Below, in pieces: positions 9,345 through 17,506 of a DNA stretch of 32,658 nt. This DNA is from Nocardia altamirensis NBRC 108246. GTDB taxonomy: Bacteria; Actinomycetota; Actinomycetes; Mycobacteriales; Mycobacteriaceae. The notes beneath the pieces were generated by a model that saw only the letters and a program-made list of their open reading frames with translations, was not told the DNA's origin and made no database searches. Position numbers and translations under genes: made by a program. The stretch is from positions 1 to 32,658 of the forward strand of contig NZ_BDAY01000112.1 in the NCBI RefSeq assembly GCF_001612685.1, given 5' to 3'. Every line of letters starts with the position of its first letter. Positions within the stretch are counted from its first letter, which is position 1.

Positions 9345-10438
9345 TCTCGGTAATCGTCGCAGGCGGCGGCACGGCGGGCCATATCGAGCCCGCCCTGGCA
9401 GTAGCGGATGCGCTGCGGCGACTCGACGATTCGATCCGGGTGACCGCGCTCGGCACCGAACGTGGCTTGGAGACTCGCCTGATCCCCGAACGTGGCTATC
9501 CCCTCGAACTGATCCCGCCGGTGCCGTTGCCGCGCAAGCCGTCCGCCGATCTGCTGCGGCTGCCCGGCCGTGTCCGTGCCTCGGTGGCGCGGACCAGGGC
9601 CGTCATCGACAAGGTCGAGGCCGATGTGATCGTCGGCTTCGGCGGTTACGTGGCGCTGCCCGCCTACCTGGCCGCCGGGCCTGGCCTGCTGCGGCGGCGG
9701 CGCGCGGTGCCGGTGGTGGTGCACGAGGCGAACGCCAAGGCGGGGATTGCGAACAAGGTCGGCGCGCGCCGAGCCGCACGGGTGCTCGCTGCCGTTCCGG
9801 ATTCGGGGCTGGCCGGGGCGCAGGTCGTCGGCATTCCGGTGCGGGCGGCGATCACCACGCTGGACCGCGCCGCGTTGCGTGCCGAGGCGCGCGCCCATTT
9901 CGGGCTGCCTGCCGAGGGACCGGTACTGCTGGTGTTCGGCGGCTCGCAGGGCGCGCGATCGCTGAACGAGGCGGTGTCGGGTGCGGCGGCGCAGCTGGCC
10001 GCGGCAGGCATTTCGGTGCTGCACGCGCACGGCCCGAAGAACACCCTGGACCTCGCCGCGCCCGCCGGGGGCGCGCCATACGTGGCGGTGCCGTATCTTT
10101 CCCGGATGGATCTCGCCTACGCCGCCGCCGACGCGGTGGTCTGCCGGTCGGGTGCGATGACCGTCGCCGAGGTGTCGGCGGTCGGGCTGCCCGCCTTCTA
10201 TGTGCCGCTTGCACACGGCAACGGCGAGCAGGAACTCAACGCAAGACCGGTCGTCGCGCAGGGCGGTGGCAGAATCGTGCCCGATTCGGAACTGACCCCG
10301 AAGTACGTGATCGATGAGGTGATTCCGCTGCTCATGGACTCCGCACGGCTGATCGAGATGGGCAGCGCCGCAGGCGGTGCCGGGCACCGTGACGCCGCCG
10401 ACGCGGTGGCGCGCATCGTCCTGGAGGTAGCTCAGTGA
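9341..10438 (+). CDS. murG: MurG, lipid II synthase (GlcNAc transferase)
   Basis: MurG transfers GlcNAc from UDP-GlcNAc to lipid I on the inner membrane face. The 365-residue protein has two Rossmann domains: the N-terminal glycine loop GGGTAGH (8-14) and the C-terminal donor-binding region with FGGSQGARSLNE, the CRSGA segment at 268-272 and LAHGNGEQELNA around His292. The GTG start overlaps the ftsW stop. The stop TGA lies within GTGAGC, which is also the murC start; this junction has direct coupling without an interspersed element, showing what an uninserted RTGAG junction looks like. Confidence 0.95.
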   Translation: MISVIVAGGGTAGHIEPALAVADALRRLDDSIRVTALGTERGLETRLIPERGYPLELIPPVPLPRKPSADLLRLPGRVRASVARTRAVIDKVEADVIVGFGGYVALPAYLAAGPGLLRRRRAVPVVVHEANAKAGIANKVGARRAARVLAAVPDSGLAGAQVVGIPVRAAITTLDRAALRAEARAHFGLPAEGPVLLVFGGSQGARSLNEAVSGAAAQLAAAGISVLHAHGPKNTLDLAAPAGGAPYVAVPYLSRMDLAYAAADAVVCRSGAMTVAEVSAVGLPAFYVPLAHGNGEQELNARPVVAQGGGRIVPDSELTPKYVIDEVIPLLMDSARLIEMGSAAGGAGHRDAADAVARIVLEVAQ

Positions 10439-11922
10439 GCGACGAGCTCTCGTCACTGCCGCCCTCGCTGGCGCGGGTGCACATGGTCGGCATCGGCGGT
10501 GCCGGCATGTCCGGCATCGCCCGCATCCTGCTGTCCCGCGGCGGCGCCGTCTCCGGTTCGGATGCCAAGGAGAGTCGCGGCGTGCTCGCGCTGCGGGCAA
10601 GGGGCGCGCAGGTGCGCATCGGCCACGACGCCAGCGCGCTCGACCTGCTGCCCGGCGGCCCGACCGTGGTGGTCACCACCTACGCGGCCATCCCGAAGAC
10701 CAATCCCGAACTGGTGGAAGCGAAGCGGCGCGACATTCCGGTGCTGCTGCGCCCCGCCGTGCTCGCGTCGCTGATGCAGGGGCATCGGACGCTGCTCGTC
10801 TCGGGCACGCACGGCAAGACCTCGACCACCTCGATGCTCATCGTGTCGTTGCAGCACTGCGGGCTCGACCCGTCCTTCGCGGTCGGCGGCGAGCTGAACG
10901 AGGCGGGCACCAACGCCCACCACGGCACCGGGGACATCTTCGTCGCCGAGGCCGACGAGAGCGACGGGTCGCTGCTGCAGTACGAGCCGGACGTCGCGGT
11001 GGTCACCAACATCGAATCCGATCACCTCGACTATTTCGGTACCGACGAGGCCTATGTCCAGGTCTTCGATGATTTCGCGGACCGGCTCGTCGAGGGCGGC
11101 CTGCTGGTTGTCTGCCTTGACGATCCTGGTTCCTTCGCGCTGGCCGAGCGGGTCGGTGCGCGGTTGGCCGAGAAGAACATTCGGGTCCTCGGCTACGGCT
11201 CCGGCGAGCTCGCCGACGCGCCGGTTCCGGTCGGCGTTCGCCTGCACAGCTGGGAACCGCGCGATGTCGGCGGCATCGTAGGGTTCCAGCTCGCCGACGA
11301 ATCGGCGCCGCGCACGCTGCGGCTCGCGGTGCCGGGCAGGCATATGGCGTTGAACGCCATGGCTGCGCTGCTCGCCGCCCGCGCAACGGGTGCCGACGTG
11401 GACGAAATCGTCCAGGGCCTGGAAGGTTTCGGCGGCGTGCACCGCCGATTCCAGTTCAACGGCAGGGAGAACGGCGTTCGGGTCTTCGACGACTACGCCC
11501 ACCATCCGACCGAGGTGCGCGCCGTGCTCGGCGCCGCCGCCGAGCTGGTGCAGCAGGAGGCCCGCGATGGTGCGCGGTCGCGGCAAGGCCGGGTGATCGT
11601 GGTCTTCCAGCCGCACCTGTACAGCCGCACCGCGACCTTCGCCAAGGATTTCGGCGCCGCGCTCAGCCTGGCCGACGAGGTCGTCGTGCTCGATGTGTAC
11701 GGGGCGCGGGAGAAGCCGCTGCCAGGGGTGAACGGTGCGCTGGTGGCGCAGTCGGTCACCAAACCCGTGCATTACCAGCCGGATATGTCCCGGGTCGGTC
11801 GCCAGGTCGCGCGGCTCGCGCTGCCCGGCGACGTGGTGATCACCATGGGTGCAGGCGACGTGACGATGCTCGGCAGCCAGATCCTCGACGGCCTGCGGGC
11901 GCGGCCCCAGTACGGGCGCTGA
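10435..11922 (+). CDS. murC: UDP-N-acetylmuramate:L-alanine ligase
   Basis: MurC adds the first stem-peptide residue to UDP-MurNAc. The 495-residue product has the GIGGAGMSGIA nucleotide-sugar loop near the N-terminus, the P-loop GTHGKTS at 124-130, the ADESDGS motif and the C-terminal FDDYAHHPTEV segment. The start is fixed by the four-base overlap with murG. The following ftsQ GTG begins two bases after the stop. The order murG-murC-ftsQ with no ddl or ftsA between murC and ftsZ is the usual actinobacterial arrangement. Confidence 0.95.
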   Translation: MSDELSSLPPSLARVHMVGIGGAGMSGIARILLSRGGAVSGSDAKESRGVLALRARGAQVRIGHDASALDLLPGGPTVVVTTYAAIPKTNPELVEAKRRDIPVLLRPAVLASLMQGHRTLLVSGTHGKTSTTSMLIVSLQHCGLDPSFAVGGELNEAGTNAHHGTGDIFVAEADESDGSLLQYEPDVAVVTNIESDHLDYFGTDEAYVQVFDDFADRLVEGGLLVVCLDDPGSFALAERVGARLAEKNIRVLGYGSGELADAPVPVGVRLHSWEPRDVGGIVGFQLADESAPRTLRLAVPGRHMALNAMAALLAARATGADVDEIVQGLEGFGGVHRRFQFNGRENGVRVFDDYAHHPTEVRAVLGAAAELVQQEARDGARSRQGRVIVVFQPHLYSRTATFAKDFGAALSLADEVVVLDVYGAREKPLPGVNGALVAQSVTKPVHYQPDMSRVGRQVARLALPGDVVITMGAGDVTMLGSQILDGLRARPQYGR

Positions 11923-11924
11923 CG

Positions 11925-12719
11925 GTGACACGCCGGGGACGGCAGTCGGTGGAGTCGGCGGGACGGGCGAACACCAGCGGCGGATCGGGGCGGGTCCGCG
12001 CGGAGCGGCGGGACGGACCCGGGTTCGTCCGGTCGGCGATGGAACGGCTGAGTCCGGCGCGGTGGCGGCGAATCTGGTTGTGGGGATTGCTGAGTGTGTG
12101 CGTCCTTGCCGTTGTCGCGGCCGTCGCGTTGTTCACCCCGGTGCTTTCCGTGCGCACCGTCAAGATCGACGGCGCGATCGCGGTGCCCGAGCAGCAGGTG
12201 CGGGCGCTGCTCGAAATCCCTTCGGGCCGCTCGATGCTGCGCATCGATACCACCGAGATCGCCCGGCGCGTCGCGAATATTCCGAAGGTGCGCACCGTGC
12301 GGGTGCAGCGGGTGTTCCCGTCGACGGTGAAGGTGACTGTGGTCGAGCGGGTTCCGGTGCTGTTCTTCGACAGCCCGCAGGGCGCGCATCTGCTCGACGC
12401 GGAGAGCGTGGAGTTCGCGATCGAGGCCGCGCCGATCGGCGTGCCCCGGTTGGTCACCGACCATCCGGCCAGCGCCGACCCGGTCACCAAGGCCGCCGTC
12501 GGTGTGCTCGCTGCGCTGCCGCCCGCGCTGGGCATTCAGGTGGACGAGGTTGTGGCACGGTCCATTTCGGATATTTCGCTGAATCTGAAGGACGGCCGCA
12601 CGGTACTGTGGGGAGGGACGAACGACGCCACGCGCAAGTCGGCAGTCGTGCTCCCGCTGTTGACCCGCCCTGGAACGGTGTTCGATGTATCGAGTCCCAA
12701 TCTGGTCACGGTAAAGTGA
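11925..12719 (+). CDS. ftsQ: FtsQ/DivIB cell division protein
   Basis: FtsQ is a bitopic membrane scaffold linking early and late divisome proteins. The 264-residue protein has a cytoplasmic tail of about 50 residues rich in Arg/Gly, one membrane helix at 51-70, then an extracytoplasmic POTRA domain (about 75-144, VRTVKIDG to VTVVERVP) followed by the FtsQ beta domain. The GTG at 11925 lies two bases after the murC stop. FtsQ closes the tightly packed run; 421 bp separate it from ftsZ. Confidence 0.92.
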   Translation: MTRRGRQSVESAGRANTSGGSGRVRAERRDGPGFVRSAMERLSPARWRRIWLWGLLSVCVLAVVAAVALFTPVLSVRTVKIDGAIAVPEQQVRALLEIPSGRSMLRIDTTEIARRVANIPKVRTVRVQRVFPSTVKVTVVERVPVLFFDSPQGAHLLDAESVEFAIEAAPIGVPRLVTDHPASADPVTKAAVGVLAALPPALGIQVDEVVARSISDISLNLKDGRTVLWGGTNDATRKSAVVLPLLTRPGTVFDVSSPNLVTVK

Positions 12720-13140
12720 GCGATACCCATTGCGCCCGCGTCGAATTGCACACTTCGATGGGCGGAGTTCGCAGACCCCGCGTGGTCCCGCGAACCACCG
12801 TCTCCGGGCCTGACGCTCATGCCACCGGTCTTCGCGCCGGGAACGGAGCGCCGGGGGGCAACCGTTCACCATACGTCGTGTGGGTCGGCGAAACGAGAGG
12901 GATCACACAAGATTCTGTCTCCCGTTTCGGCGCGCCTGCGCGCGGATTGCGGCGGCTGCGAATAGCGTTCCGCAGCAGTCGGATACTTGACATAACGCTA
13001 ACCCTATGGTTGAGGTTGAGGGTTTGCCCGGGCGGCGGATCGCTGAGTGAAGCCGCTCAGGCGAACTCCGCCCAGCTGAACAGGCGAAATGTCTCGAATC
13101 CGAAAACGACAGGCTTTAGATCGAAGGAAGGCGAGAGCCC
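12720..13140 (+). promoter_or_regulatory. Long ftsZ leader with hairpin, TTGACA box and inverted repeat
   Basis: This 421-bp gap between ftsQ and ftsZ has no convincing gene. An imperfect hairpin spans 12889-12929 (CGAAACG and CGTTTCG arms, extended past one mismatch by GAG/CTC) and could end ftsQ messages or structure a leader. TTGACA at 12987-12992 is a perfect -35 match, but no good -10 lies 16-18 bases on; TATGGT at 13005-13010 is too close. From 13000 to 13024 an inverted repeat pairs AACCCT with AGGGTT around GGTTGAGGTTG, which also holds a tandem TTGAGG. Mycobacterial ftsZ upstream regions carry, as I remember, a similar TTGAGGTTGAG block. GAAGGAAGG at 13123-13131 is the ftsZ ribosome site. 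Confidence 0.55.
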
Positions 13141-14364
13141 ATGACGCCCCCGCACAACTACCTTGCAGTGATCAAGGTCGTCGGTATCGGCGGCGGCGGT
13201 GTGAATGCCGTCAACCGGATGATCGAACAGGGCCTCAAAGGTGTCGAGTTCATCGCTGTCAACACCGACGCGCAAGCCCTGCTGATGAGCGATGCCGACG
13301 TCAAGCTCGACGTCGGCCGCGAACTCACCCGTGGTCTCGGTGCAGGCGCTGACCCCGAGGTCGGCCGCAGGGCCGCCGAGGACCACAAGGACGAGATCGA
13401 AGAGGTGCTCAAGGGCGCCGACATGGTCTTCGTCACCGCGGGCGAGGGTGGTGGCACCGGTACCGGTGGTGCTCCCGTCGTCGCCCAGATCGCGCGCAAG
13501 CTCGGCGCTTTGACCATCGGTGTCGTCACGCGACCGTTCTCCTTCGAGGGCAAGCGGCGCGGCGGCCAGGCCGAAACTGGCATCACCCAGCTGCGCGAAT
13601 CCTGCGACACGCTCATCGTCATCCCGAACGACCGGCTGCTCCAGCTCGGCGACGCGGCGGTCAGCCTGATGGACGCGTTCCGCTCGGCCGACGAGGTGCT
13701 CCTCAACGGTGTGCAGGGCATCACCGATCTGATCACCACCCCCGGCCTGATCAACGTCGACTTCGCCGACGTCAAGAGCGTGATGTCCGGCGCGGGCAGC
13801 GCGCTGATGGGCATCGGCTCCGCGCGCGGCGAGGGCCGTTCGGTGAAAGCGGCCGAGTCGGCGATCAATTCGCCGCTGCTCGAGGCGTCGATGGACGGCG
13901 CGCACGGCGTGCTGCTGTCGATCGCGGGCGGCTCCGACCTCGGGCTGTTCGAGATCAACGAGGCCGCGTCGCTGGTCCAGGAGGCCGCGCACATCGAGGC
14001 CAACATCATCTTCGGCACGGTGATCGACGACTCGCTCGGCGACGAAGTGCGAGTCACCGTGATTGCCGCGGGTTTTGACGGTGGAGGACCCGCCCGGCGT
14101 ACCTTCGACACCGCCAGCCGGGTCAACATCGGCTCGGCGCGGGCAGGGGAGATCGCCAAGAGCCGCGGCACCGAGGTCGCAGCCCACAGCAGCGATGCGA
14201 CGGCCACCCCGATCGGCTCGGGCTCGAGCAGGAGCAACGTGCCGAGCTATTCCGACCGCCCCCGCCTAGCCGACCCGACCGTCGCGAACAACCCGCGCGC
14301 CCACATCGAGCCGCCGGACGACGATGACGACGACGTCGACGTGCCCTCGTTCATGCGCCGGTAA
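13141..14364 (+). CDS. ftsZ: FtsZ, tubulin-like division GTPase
   Basis: FtsZ polymerises into the cytokinetic ring. The 407-residue protein has the GTP-binding tubulin signature GGGTGTG at 103-109, the T7 synergy loop NVDFAD at 205-210 that completes the neighbouring subunit's active site, a short variable linker (about 320-390) and an acidic tail ending DVDVPSFMRR. That tail is the conserved C-terminal peptide which binds SepF and, in mycobacteria, FtsW. The ATG has a strong GAAGGAAGG ribosome site. A perfect 14-bp hairpin begins 15 bases after the stop. Confidence 0.98.
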   Translation: MTPPHNYLAVIKVVGIGGGGVNAVNRMIEQGLKGVEFIAVNTDAQALLMSDADVKLDVGRELTRGLGAGADPEVGRRAAEDHKDEIEEVLKGADMVFVTAGEGGGTGTGGAPVVAQIARKLGALTIGVVTRPFSFEGKRRGGQAETGITQLRESCDTLIVIPNDRLLQLGDAAVSLMDAFRSADEVLLNGVQGITDLITTPGLINVDFADVKSVMSGAGSALMGIGSARGEGRSVKAAESAINSPLLEASMDGAHGVLLSIAGGSDLGLFEINEAASLVQEAAHIEANIIFGTVIDDSLGDEVRVTVIAAGFDGGGPARRTFDTASRVNIGSARAGEIAKSRGTEVAAHSSDATATPIGSGSSRSNVPSYSDRPRLADPTVANNPRAHIEPPDDDDDDVDVPSFMRR

Positions 14365-14378
14365 AACTCGAAGAACTT

Positions 14379-14436
14379 CGAGGGGAGTCACCTGGTTGCT
14401 GGTTGATCGTCAACCGCCACCGGGTGACTCCCCTCG
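14379..14436 (+). terminator. Strong 14-bp inverted repeat after ftsZ with nested hairpin
   Basis: CGAGGGGAGTCACC at 14379-14392 is the exact reverse complement of 14423-14436. Inside the 30-base loop, GGTTGA (14401-14406) and TCAACC (14410-14415) form a second short hairpin around TCG. No T-run follows, so this is either a U-tail-less actinobacterial terminator or attenuator, or a structure that protects the ftsZ message 3' end. It lies between ftsZ and pgeF and speaks against the longer pgeF frame that starts at 14403. Confidence 0.75.
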
Positions 14437-14501
14437 ATGCATTCATGGGCATGATCACTGGGGGCGGGGGTGACAGGTCGGCCTTCACTACGCTCGGGGG
14501 T

Positions 14502-15221
14502 ATGACTGCGCCGACTTTGACTGTTCGACGGGTGACCACGACGCGGGCGGGTGGCTTTTCGGCGCCGCCGTACGAGTCGTTCAACCTTGGGGACCATGTG
14601 GGGGACGACCCCGGCGCGGTGCGGCGCAATCGGGATCGGCTGGCCGAGGGGATCGGGCTGACGCCGGATCGGCTGGTGTGGATGGAGCAGATTCACGGCC
14701 GCAATGTCGAAATCGTCGACGGCCCACGGGCGGAGCCGGTGCCTGCGACCGATGCGGTGGTGACCACGGTGCCCGGACTCGCGCTCGTCGTGCTCACCGC
14801 CGACTGCGTGCCGATCCTGTTGTCCGACGACGAGGCGGGCGTGATCGCCGCGGTGCACGCGGGTCGCATCGGCGCCAGGATCGGCATCGTGCCCGCTGTA
14901 CTCGACGCGATGGTGTCGGCAGGCGCCAAGCTCGAGCGGATCGGGGCGTTCCTCGGCCCTGCCGCGTCCGGTCGACAGTACGAGGTGCCCGCCGCGATGC
15001 GTGCCGATGTCGAGGCGCACCTGCCAGGCAGCGCCGCGACGACGGTGCGTGGCACGCCCTCGCTCGACCTGCGCGCCGGAATTCGCAGGCAGCTCACCGA
15101 AGCCGGGGTGAGCGGGGTCGCCGTCGACCCGCGCTGCACCATCGAGGACCGCACCCTGTTCAGTCATCGCCGCGGCGCGCCGACCGGTCGCATCGCCGGG
15201 GTGATCTGGATGCAAGCATGA
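14502..15221 (+). CDS. pgeF: PgeF/YfiH-family peptidoglycan-editing (multicopper polyphenol oxidoreductase-like) protein
   Basis: The family (formerly laccase domain DUF152) hydrolyses mis-incorporated UDP-MurNAc-L-Ser in E. coli PgeF; other members show purine nucleoside phosphorylase activity. The 239-residue protein has the metal-site motifs MEQIHG (His65), LTADCVP (Cys102) and AVHAG (His119), and the C-terminal DPRCTIEDRTLFSHRR block. ATG 14502 was chosen because the family fold begins at about TLTVRRVTTTR and the longer frame from 14403 runs through the post-ftsZ hairpin. A G-rich stretch lies just upstream. Position after ftsZ matches Rv2149c of M. tuberculosis. The stop overlaps the start of element B. 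Confidence 0.88.
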   Translation: MTAPTLTVRRVTTTRAGGFSAPPYESFNLGDHVGDDPGAVRRNRDRLAEGIGLTPDRLVWMEQIHGRNVEIVDGPRAEPVPATDAVVTTVPGLALVVLTADCVPILLSDDEAGVIAAVHAGRIGARIGIVPAVLDAMVSAGAKLERIGAFLGPAASGRQYEVPAAMRADVEAHLPGSAATTVRGTPSLDLRAGIRRQLTEAGVSGVAVDPRCTIEDRTLFSHRRGAPTGRIAGVIWMQA

Positions 15222-15299
15222 GCGAGCGCAGCGAGCGAATCATGTGCCAGCGTGCCCCGCACATGCCGGAGCCGAGCGTCAGCGAGGCGCAGGCATGAG
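15218..15299 (+). repeat. MIRU-like interspersed element B (pgeF/yggS junction), 26-codon mini-ORF
   Basis: ATGAGC occurs at both edges (15218 and 15295), 77 bp apart. Between them a complete mini-ORF (15218-15298) encodes a 26-residue peptide beginning MSERSER and ending EPSVSEAQA. Its ATG overlaps the pgeF stop and its TGA overlaps the yggS ATG. Its first 21 bases are identical to those of element C. CGGAGCCGAGCGTC (15267-15280) recurs exactly in element D (26472-26485). GAGG at 15284-15287 lies seven bases before the yggS start. This is the best-preserved copy and can serve as the type sequence. Confidence 0.82.
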
Positions 15300-16098
15300 C
15301 GGGGCGCTGAATCTGACGGAGACCGTCGACGCCAGGACGGCCGAGTTGGCCACCAACCTGTCCGGTCTGCTGCAGCGGATCGACGCGGCCTGCCTTGCGT
15401 CGGGCCGTGATTCGGACACGGTGCGTCTACTCCCCGTGACGAAATTCTTTCCGGCTGCCGATGTCGCGATTCTGTACCGTCTCGGCCGCCGCGAGTTCGG
15501 CGAGTCACGGGAGCAGGAGGCGACTGCCAAGGTGGCTGGACTGCCAACTTTGGTTCGGCAGGGCGTCGATGCGGCTCGATCGGGCGCCGAGAGTGACGAA
15601 GGCCTCTCAGATGTCCACTGGCACATGATCGGACGGCTCCAGCGGAACAAGGCTAAGGTCGTCGCCCGCTGGGCGCACACCGTCCACTCGGTCGACAGCG
15701 AACGACTGGCAACGGCCCTTGACGCTGGTGCGCGCGCCGCGCTCGACGCAGGCGACCGGACCGACCCGCTTCATGTCCTCCTGCAGGTGAGCCTGGACGA
15801 CGACCCTTCGCGCGGCGGTGTCGCACCGGAGGATTTGGCAGCGCTCGCGGAACACGTTGCGGCGTCGCCAGGATTGCGATTGTCGGGGCTGATGGCCATT
15901 CCGCCGCTGGGGGCTGAGTCTGATGCATCTTTCGCGCGGCTTGCGATATTGCACACGAGGATGCTCGCCGAGCATCCCGGTGCCACAGAGCTTTCCGCCG
16001 GAATGTCAGGGGATCTGGAATCTGCCATCCAACACGGCTCGACGGTTGTGCGTGTCGGTACCGCCTTGATGGGCGCTCGACCGATAACCTCGGCGTAG
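15295..16098 (+). CDS. YggS/PLPBP-family pyridoxal phosphate homeostasis protein
   Basis: This 267-residue single-domain PLP-binding protein belongs to the YggS/PROSC family (alanine racemase-like fold), which buffers PLP and affects amino acid balance without a clear catalytic role. Lys50 in LLPVTKFF is the expected PLP Schiff-base lysine. FGESREQEA, HMIGRLQRNKAK (family HxIGxLQxNK) and the C-terminal SAGMSGDLESAI phosphate-binding segment follow in order. The ATG at 15295 is the downstream edge of element B; an in-frame extension to 15244 would run through the element and is rejected. Position matches Rv2148c between yfiH and sepF. The 106 bp after the stop hold only the ribosome site for element C. 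Confidence 0.9.
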   Translation: MSGALNLTETVDARTAELATNLSGLLQRIDAACLASGRDSDTVRLLPVTKFFPAADVAILYRLGRREFGESREQEATAKVAGLPTLVRQGVDAARSGAESDEGLSDVHWHMIGRLQRNKAKVVARWAHTVHSVDSERLATALDAGARAALDAGDRTDPLHVLLQVSLDDDPSRGGVAPEDLAALAEHVAASPGLRLSGLMAIPPLGAESDASFARLAILHTRMLAEHPGATELSAGMSGDLESAIQHGSTVVRVGTALMGARPITSA

Positions 16099-16204
16099 CA
16101 AAGAAACCTCATCAGTCACATTCGACACATATGCTTGGGACAGACGAGGGGCTGAGCAAGACTTCAACACCCGGCCGCCACCGGGGCCGAAGGAAGGTCG
16201 ACCA

Positions 16205-16289
16205 ATGAGCGAGCGCAGCGAGCGAGTAATCAGCGCAGCCACTTGCGTGGTCATGACCGTGCCACGCGACTGCGGGGTGCGGTGATGAG
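16205..16289 (+). repeat. MIRU-like interspersed element C (before sepF), mini-ORF with its own ribosome site
   Basis: ATGAG at 16205 and 16285 bound an 80-bp segment. The mini-ORF 16205-16285 encodes 26 residues (MSERSERVIS... ending RDCGVR) and closes with two tandem in-frame TGA codons overlapping the sepF ATG (TGATG). The first 21 bases match element B exactly. GAAGGAAGG at 16189-16197 lies seven bases before the mini-ORF ATG and is the same sequence used for ftsZ. The simplest reading is that this was the native sepF ribosome site and the element was inserted at the sepF ATGAG, pushing the gene 80 bp away. The tail is diverged; only GGGG (16274-16277) precedes sepF at seven bases. Confidence 0.78.
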
Positions 16290-17091
16290 TACGCTTCACA
16301 AGTTCAAGGCGTACTTCGGCATGGTTCCGCTCGAGGATTACGAAGACGACTACGTGGATGATCGCGCCCCGCGGGGCAGCGACGAGCGTGGTTCCCGTCG
16401 GCCCCGGCCCCGTGACTATGCCGACCGTGGCGCCTACGGCGCCGATCGCTATGCCGAAGATCGTTACGGCGCAGACCATTACGGCGCCGACGGCTTCGAC
16501 CGCGAGGATCCGGATTACCCGGAGCCTGCCTACAAGTCGCCGTACAAGGCCGGATACCCCGTGTCCCGCCGCGACGACTACGCCGACGAACCCTACGGCG
16601 AGGACCGTTACGAGGCGCCGCGGCGTCCCACCCGGATCGAGGCCGCACCGTCGGGCCGATTCCGGGCGGGCGGTAGCGCGCCGACGATGCGCGGAGCCAC
16701 CCGAGGTGCGCTCGCCGTCGATCCCGAGGCCGAGGAGCGGCGGCTGGAGGAGCGCGTGCGCCCCGAGCCGGCACCCGCGCGCAGGCCGGGGATCTTCGAG
16801 GACGGAGGCCCCTTGTCCAAGATCACGACGTTGCGTCCACGTGACTACAGTGAGGCCCGCATCATCGGTGAGCGCTTCCGTGAGGGCAACCCGGTGATCA
16901 TGGATCTGGTCGATCTCAGCAACGCCGATGCCAAGCGGCTGGTCGACTTCGCCGCAGGTCTCGCGTTCGCGCTGCGTGGCTCGTTCGACAAGGTTGCTAC
17001 CAAGGTGTTCCTCCTCTCACCCGCGGATGTGGACGTATCGGCCGAAGAACGCCGACGCATCGCCGAAACCGGCTTCTACAACCAGAAATAA
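16285..17091 (+). CDS. sepF: SepF, FtsZ membrane anchor
   Basis: SepF tethers FtsZ to the membrane, replacing FtsA in Actinobacteria. The 268-residue protein starts MSTLHKFKAYFGMVP, an amphipathic membrane-binding helix, followed by a long disordered acidic/Tyr-rich linker (about 20-160) with loose YGAD-type repeats, then the SepF core from about 170 (SKITTLRPRDYSEAR to VDLSNADAKRLVDFAAGL), ending FYNQK. The linker is longer than in many SepF proteins. The ATG at 16285 follows element C; the frame extending to 16243 is element sequence in another register. Its FtsZ partner peptide DVPSFMRR is encoded 2 kb upstream. Confidence 0.93.
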   Translation: MSTLHKFKAYFGMVPLEDYEDDYVDDRAPRGSDERGSRRPRPRDYADRGAYGADRYAEDRYGADHYGADGFDREDPDYPEPAYKSPYKAGYPVSRRDDYADEPYGEDRYEAPRRPTRIEAAPSGRFRAGGSAPTMRGATRGALAVDPEAEERRLEERVRPEPAPARRPGIFEDGGPLSKITTLRPRDYSEARIIGERFREGNPVIMDLVDLSNADAKRLVDFAAGLAFALRGSFDKVATKVFLLSPADVDVSAEERRRIAETGFYNQK

Positions 17092-17180
17092 GGTCGTGAT
17101 CTGGGGGGTGTTGCCGACCGGTCGCGCGTGGGGCGGCGCGGTCATTTTGCGCAAAGCCGATTTTGCGGCAGAGTGAACTC

Positions 17181-17483
17181 GTGGCCTTGTTCGCGGTGCT
17201 GTACTTCGTACTGTTCATCTTCTGGCTGTTGCTGATCAGCCGGGTGATCGTGGAGTTCATCCGAAGCTTCGCTCGTGACTGGCGTCCGACCGGTGTGGTG
17301 GTCATCATCCTGGAGGTGATCTTCACGATCACCGACCCGCCGGTGAAACTACTGAGACGGTTGATACCACCGGTGTCACTGGGGGGAATTCGCCTGGACT
17401 TGTCGATTATGGTCCTGCTTTTCATCGTCTTCATCTTGATGTCGATCGTGGGCAGGCTCGGGCAACCAGTAGCTCCGGTGTGA
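17181..17483 (+). CDS. YggT-family integral membrane protein
   Basis: This 100-residue protein has two hydrophobic blocks (about 2-27 and 70-93) around a conserved amphipathic segment SFARDWRPTG and ITDPPVKLLRRLIPP. That layout is the YggT family, found beside sepF and wag31 across Actinobacteria (Rv2146c in M. tuberculosis) and linked to osmotic or division functions that are not well defined. GTG 17181 gives MALFAVLYFVLFIFW, matching the expected N-terminus; a TTG at 17163 would add six residues. The 89-bp gap after sepF shows no clear structure. Confidence 0.88.
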   Translation: MALFAVLYFVLFIFWLLLISRVIVEFIRSFARDWRPTGVVVIILEVIFTITDPPVKLLRRLIPPVSLGGIRLDLSIMVLLFIVFILMSIVGRLGQPVAPV

Positions 17484-17506
17484 CAGAATGGGCCGTGAAG
17501 TAGCTT

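Noticed and set aside
12062..13144. 360-residue plus-strand frame running through ftsQ into the ftsZ leader
   Set aside because: Its first part is an out-of-frame reading of ftsQ, and the leader part lacks a start, ribosome site or domain.
14403..14501. N-terminal extension of pgeF to 14403
   Set aside because: The extension crosses the right arm of the perfect post-ftsZ hairpin and adds residues not belonging to the family fold.
16125..16140. GACAC upstream of sepF as a WhiA-type site
   Set aside because: A single five-base match is expected by chance and no second half or promoter context supports it.
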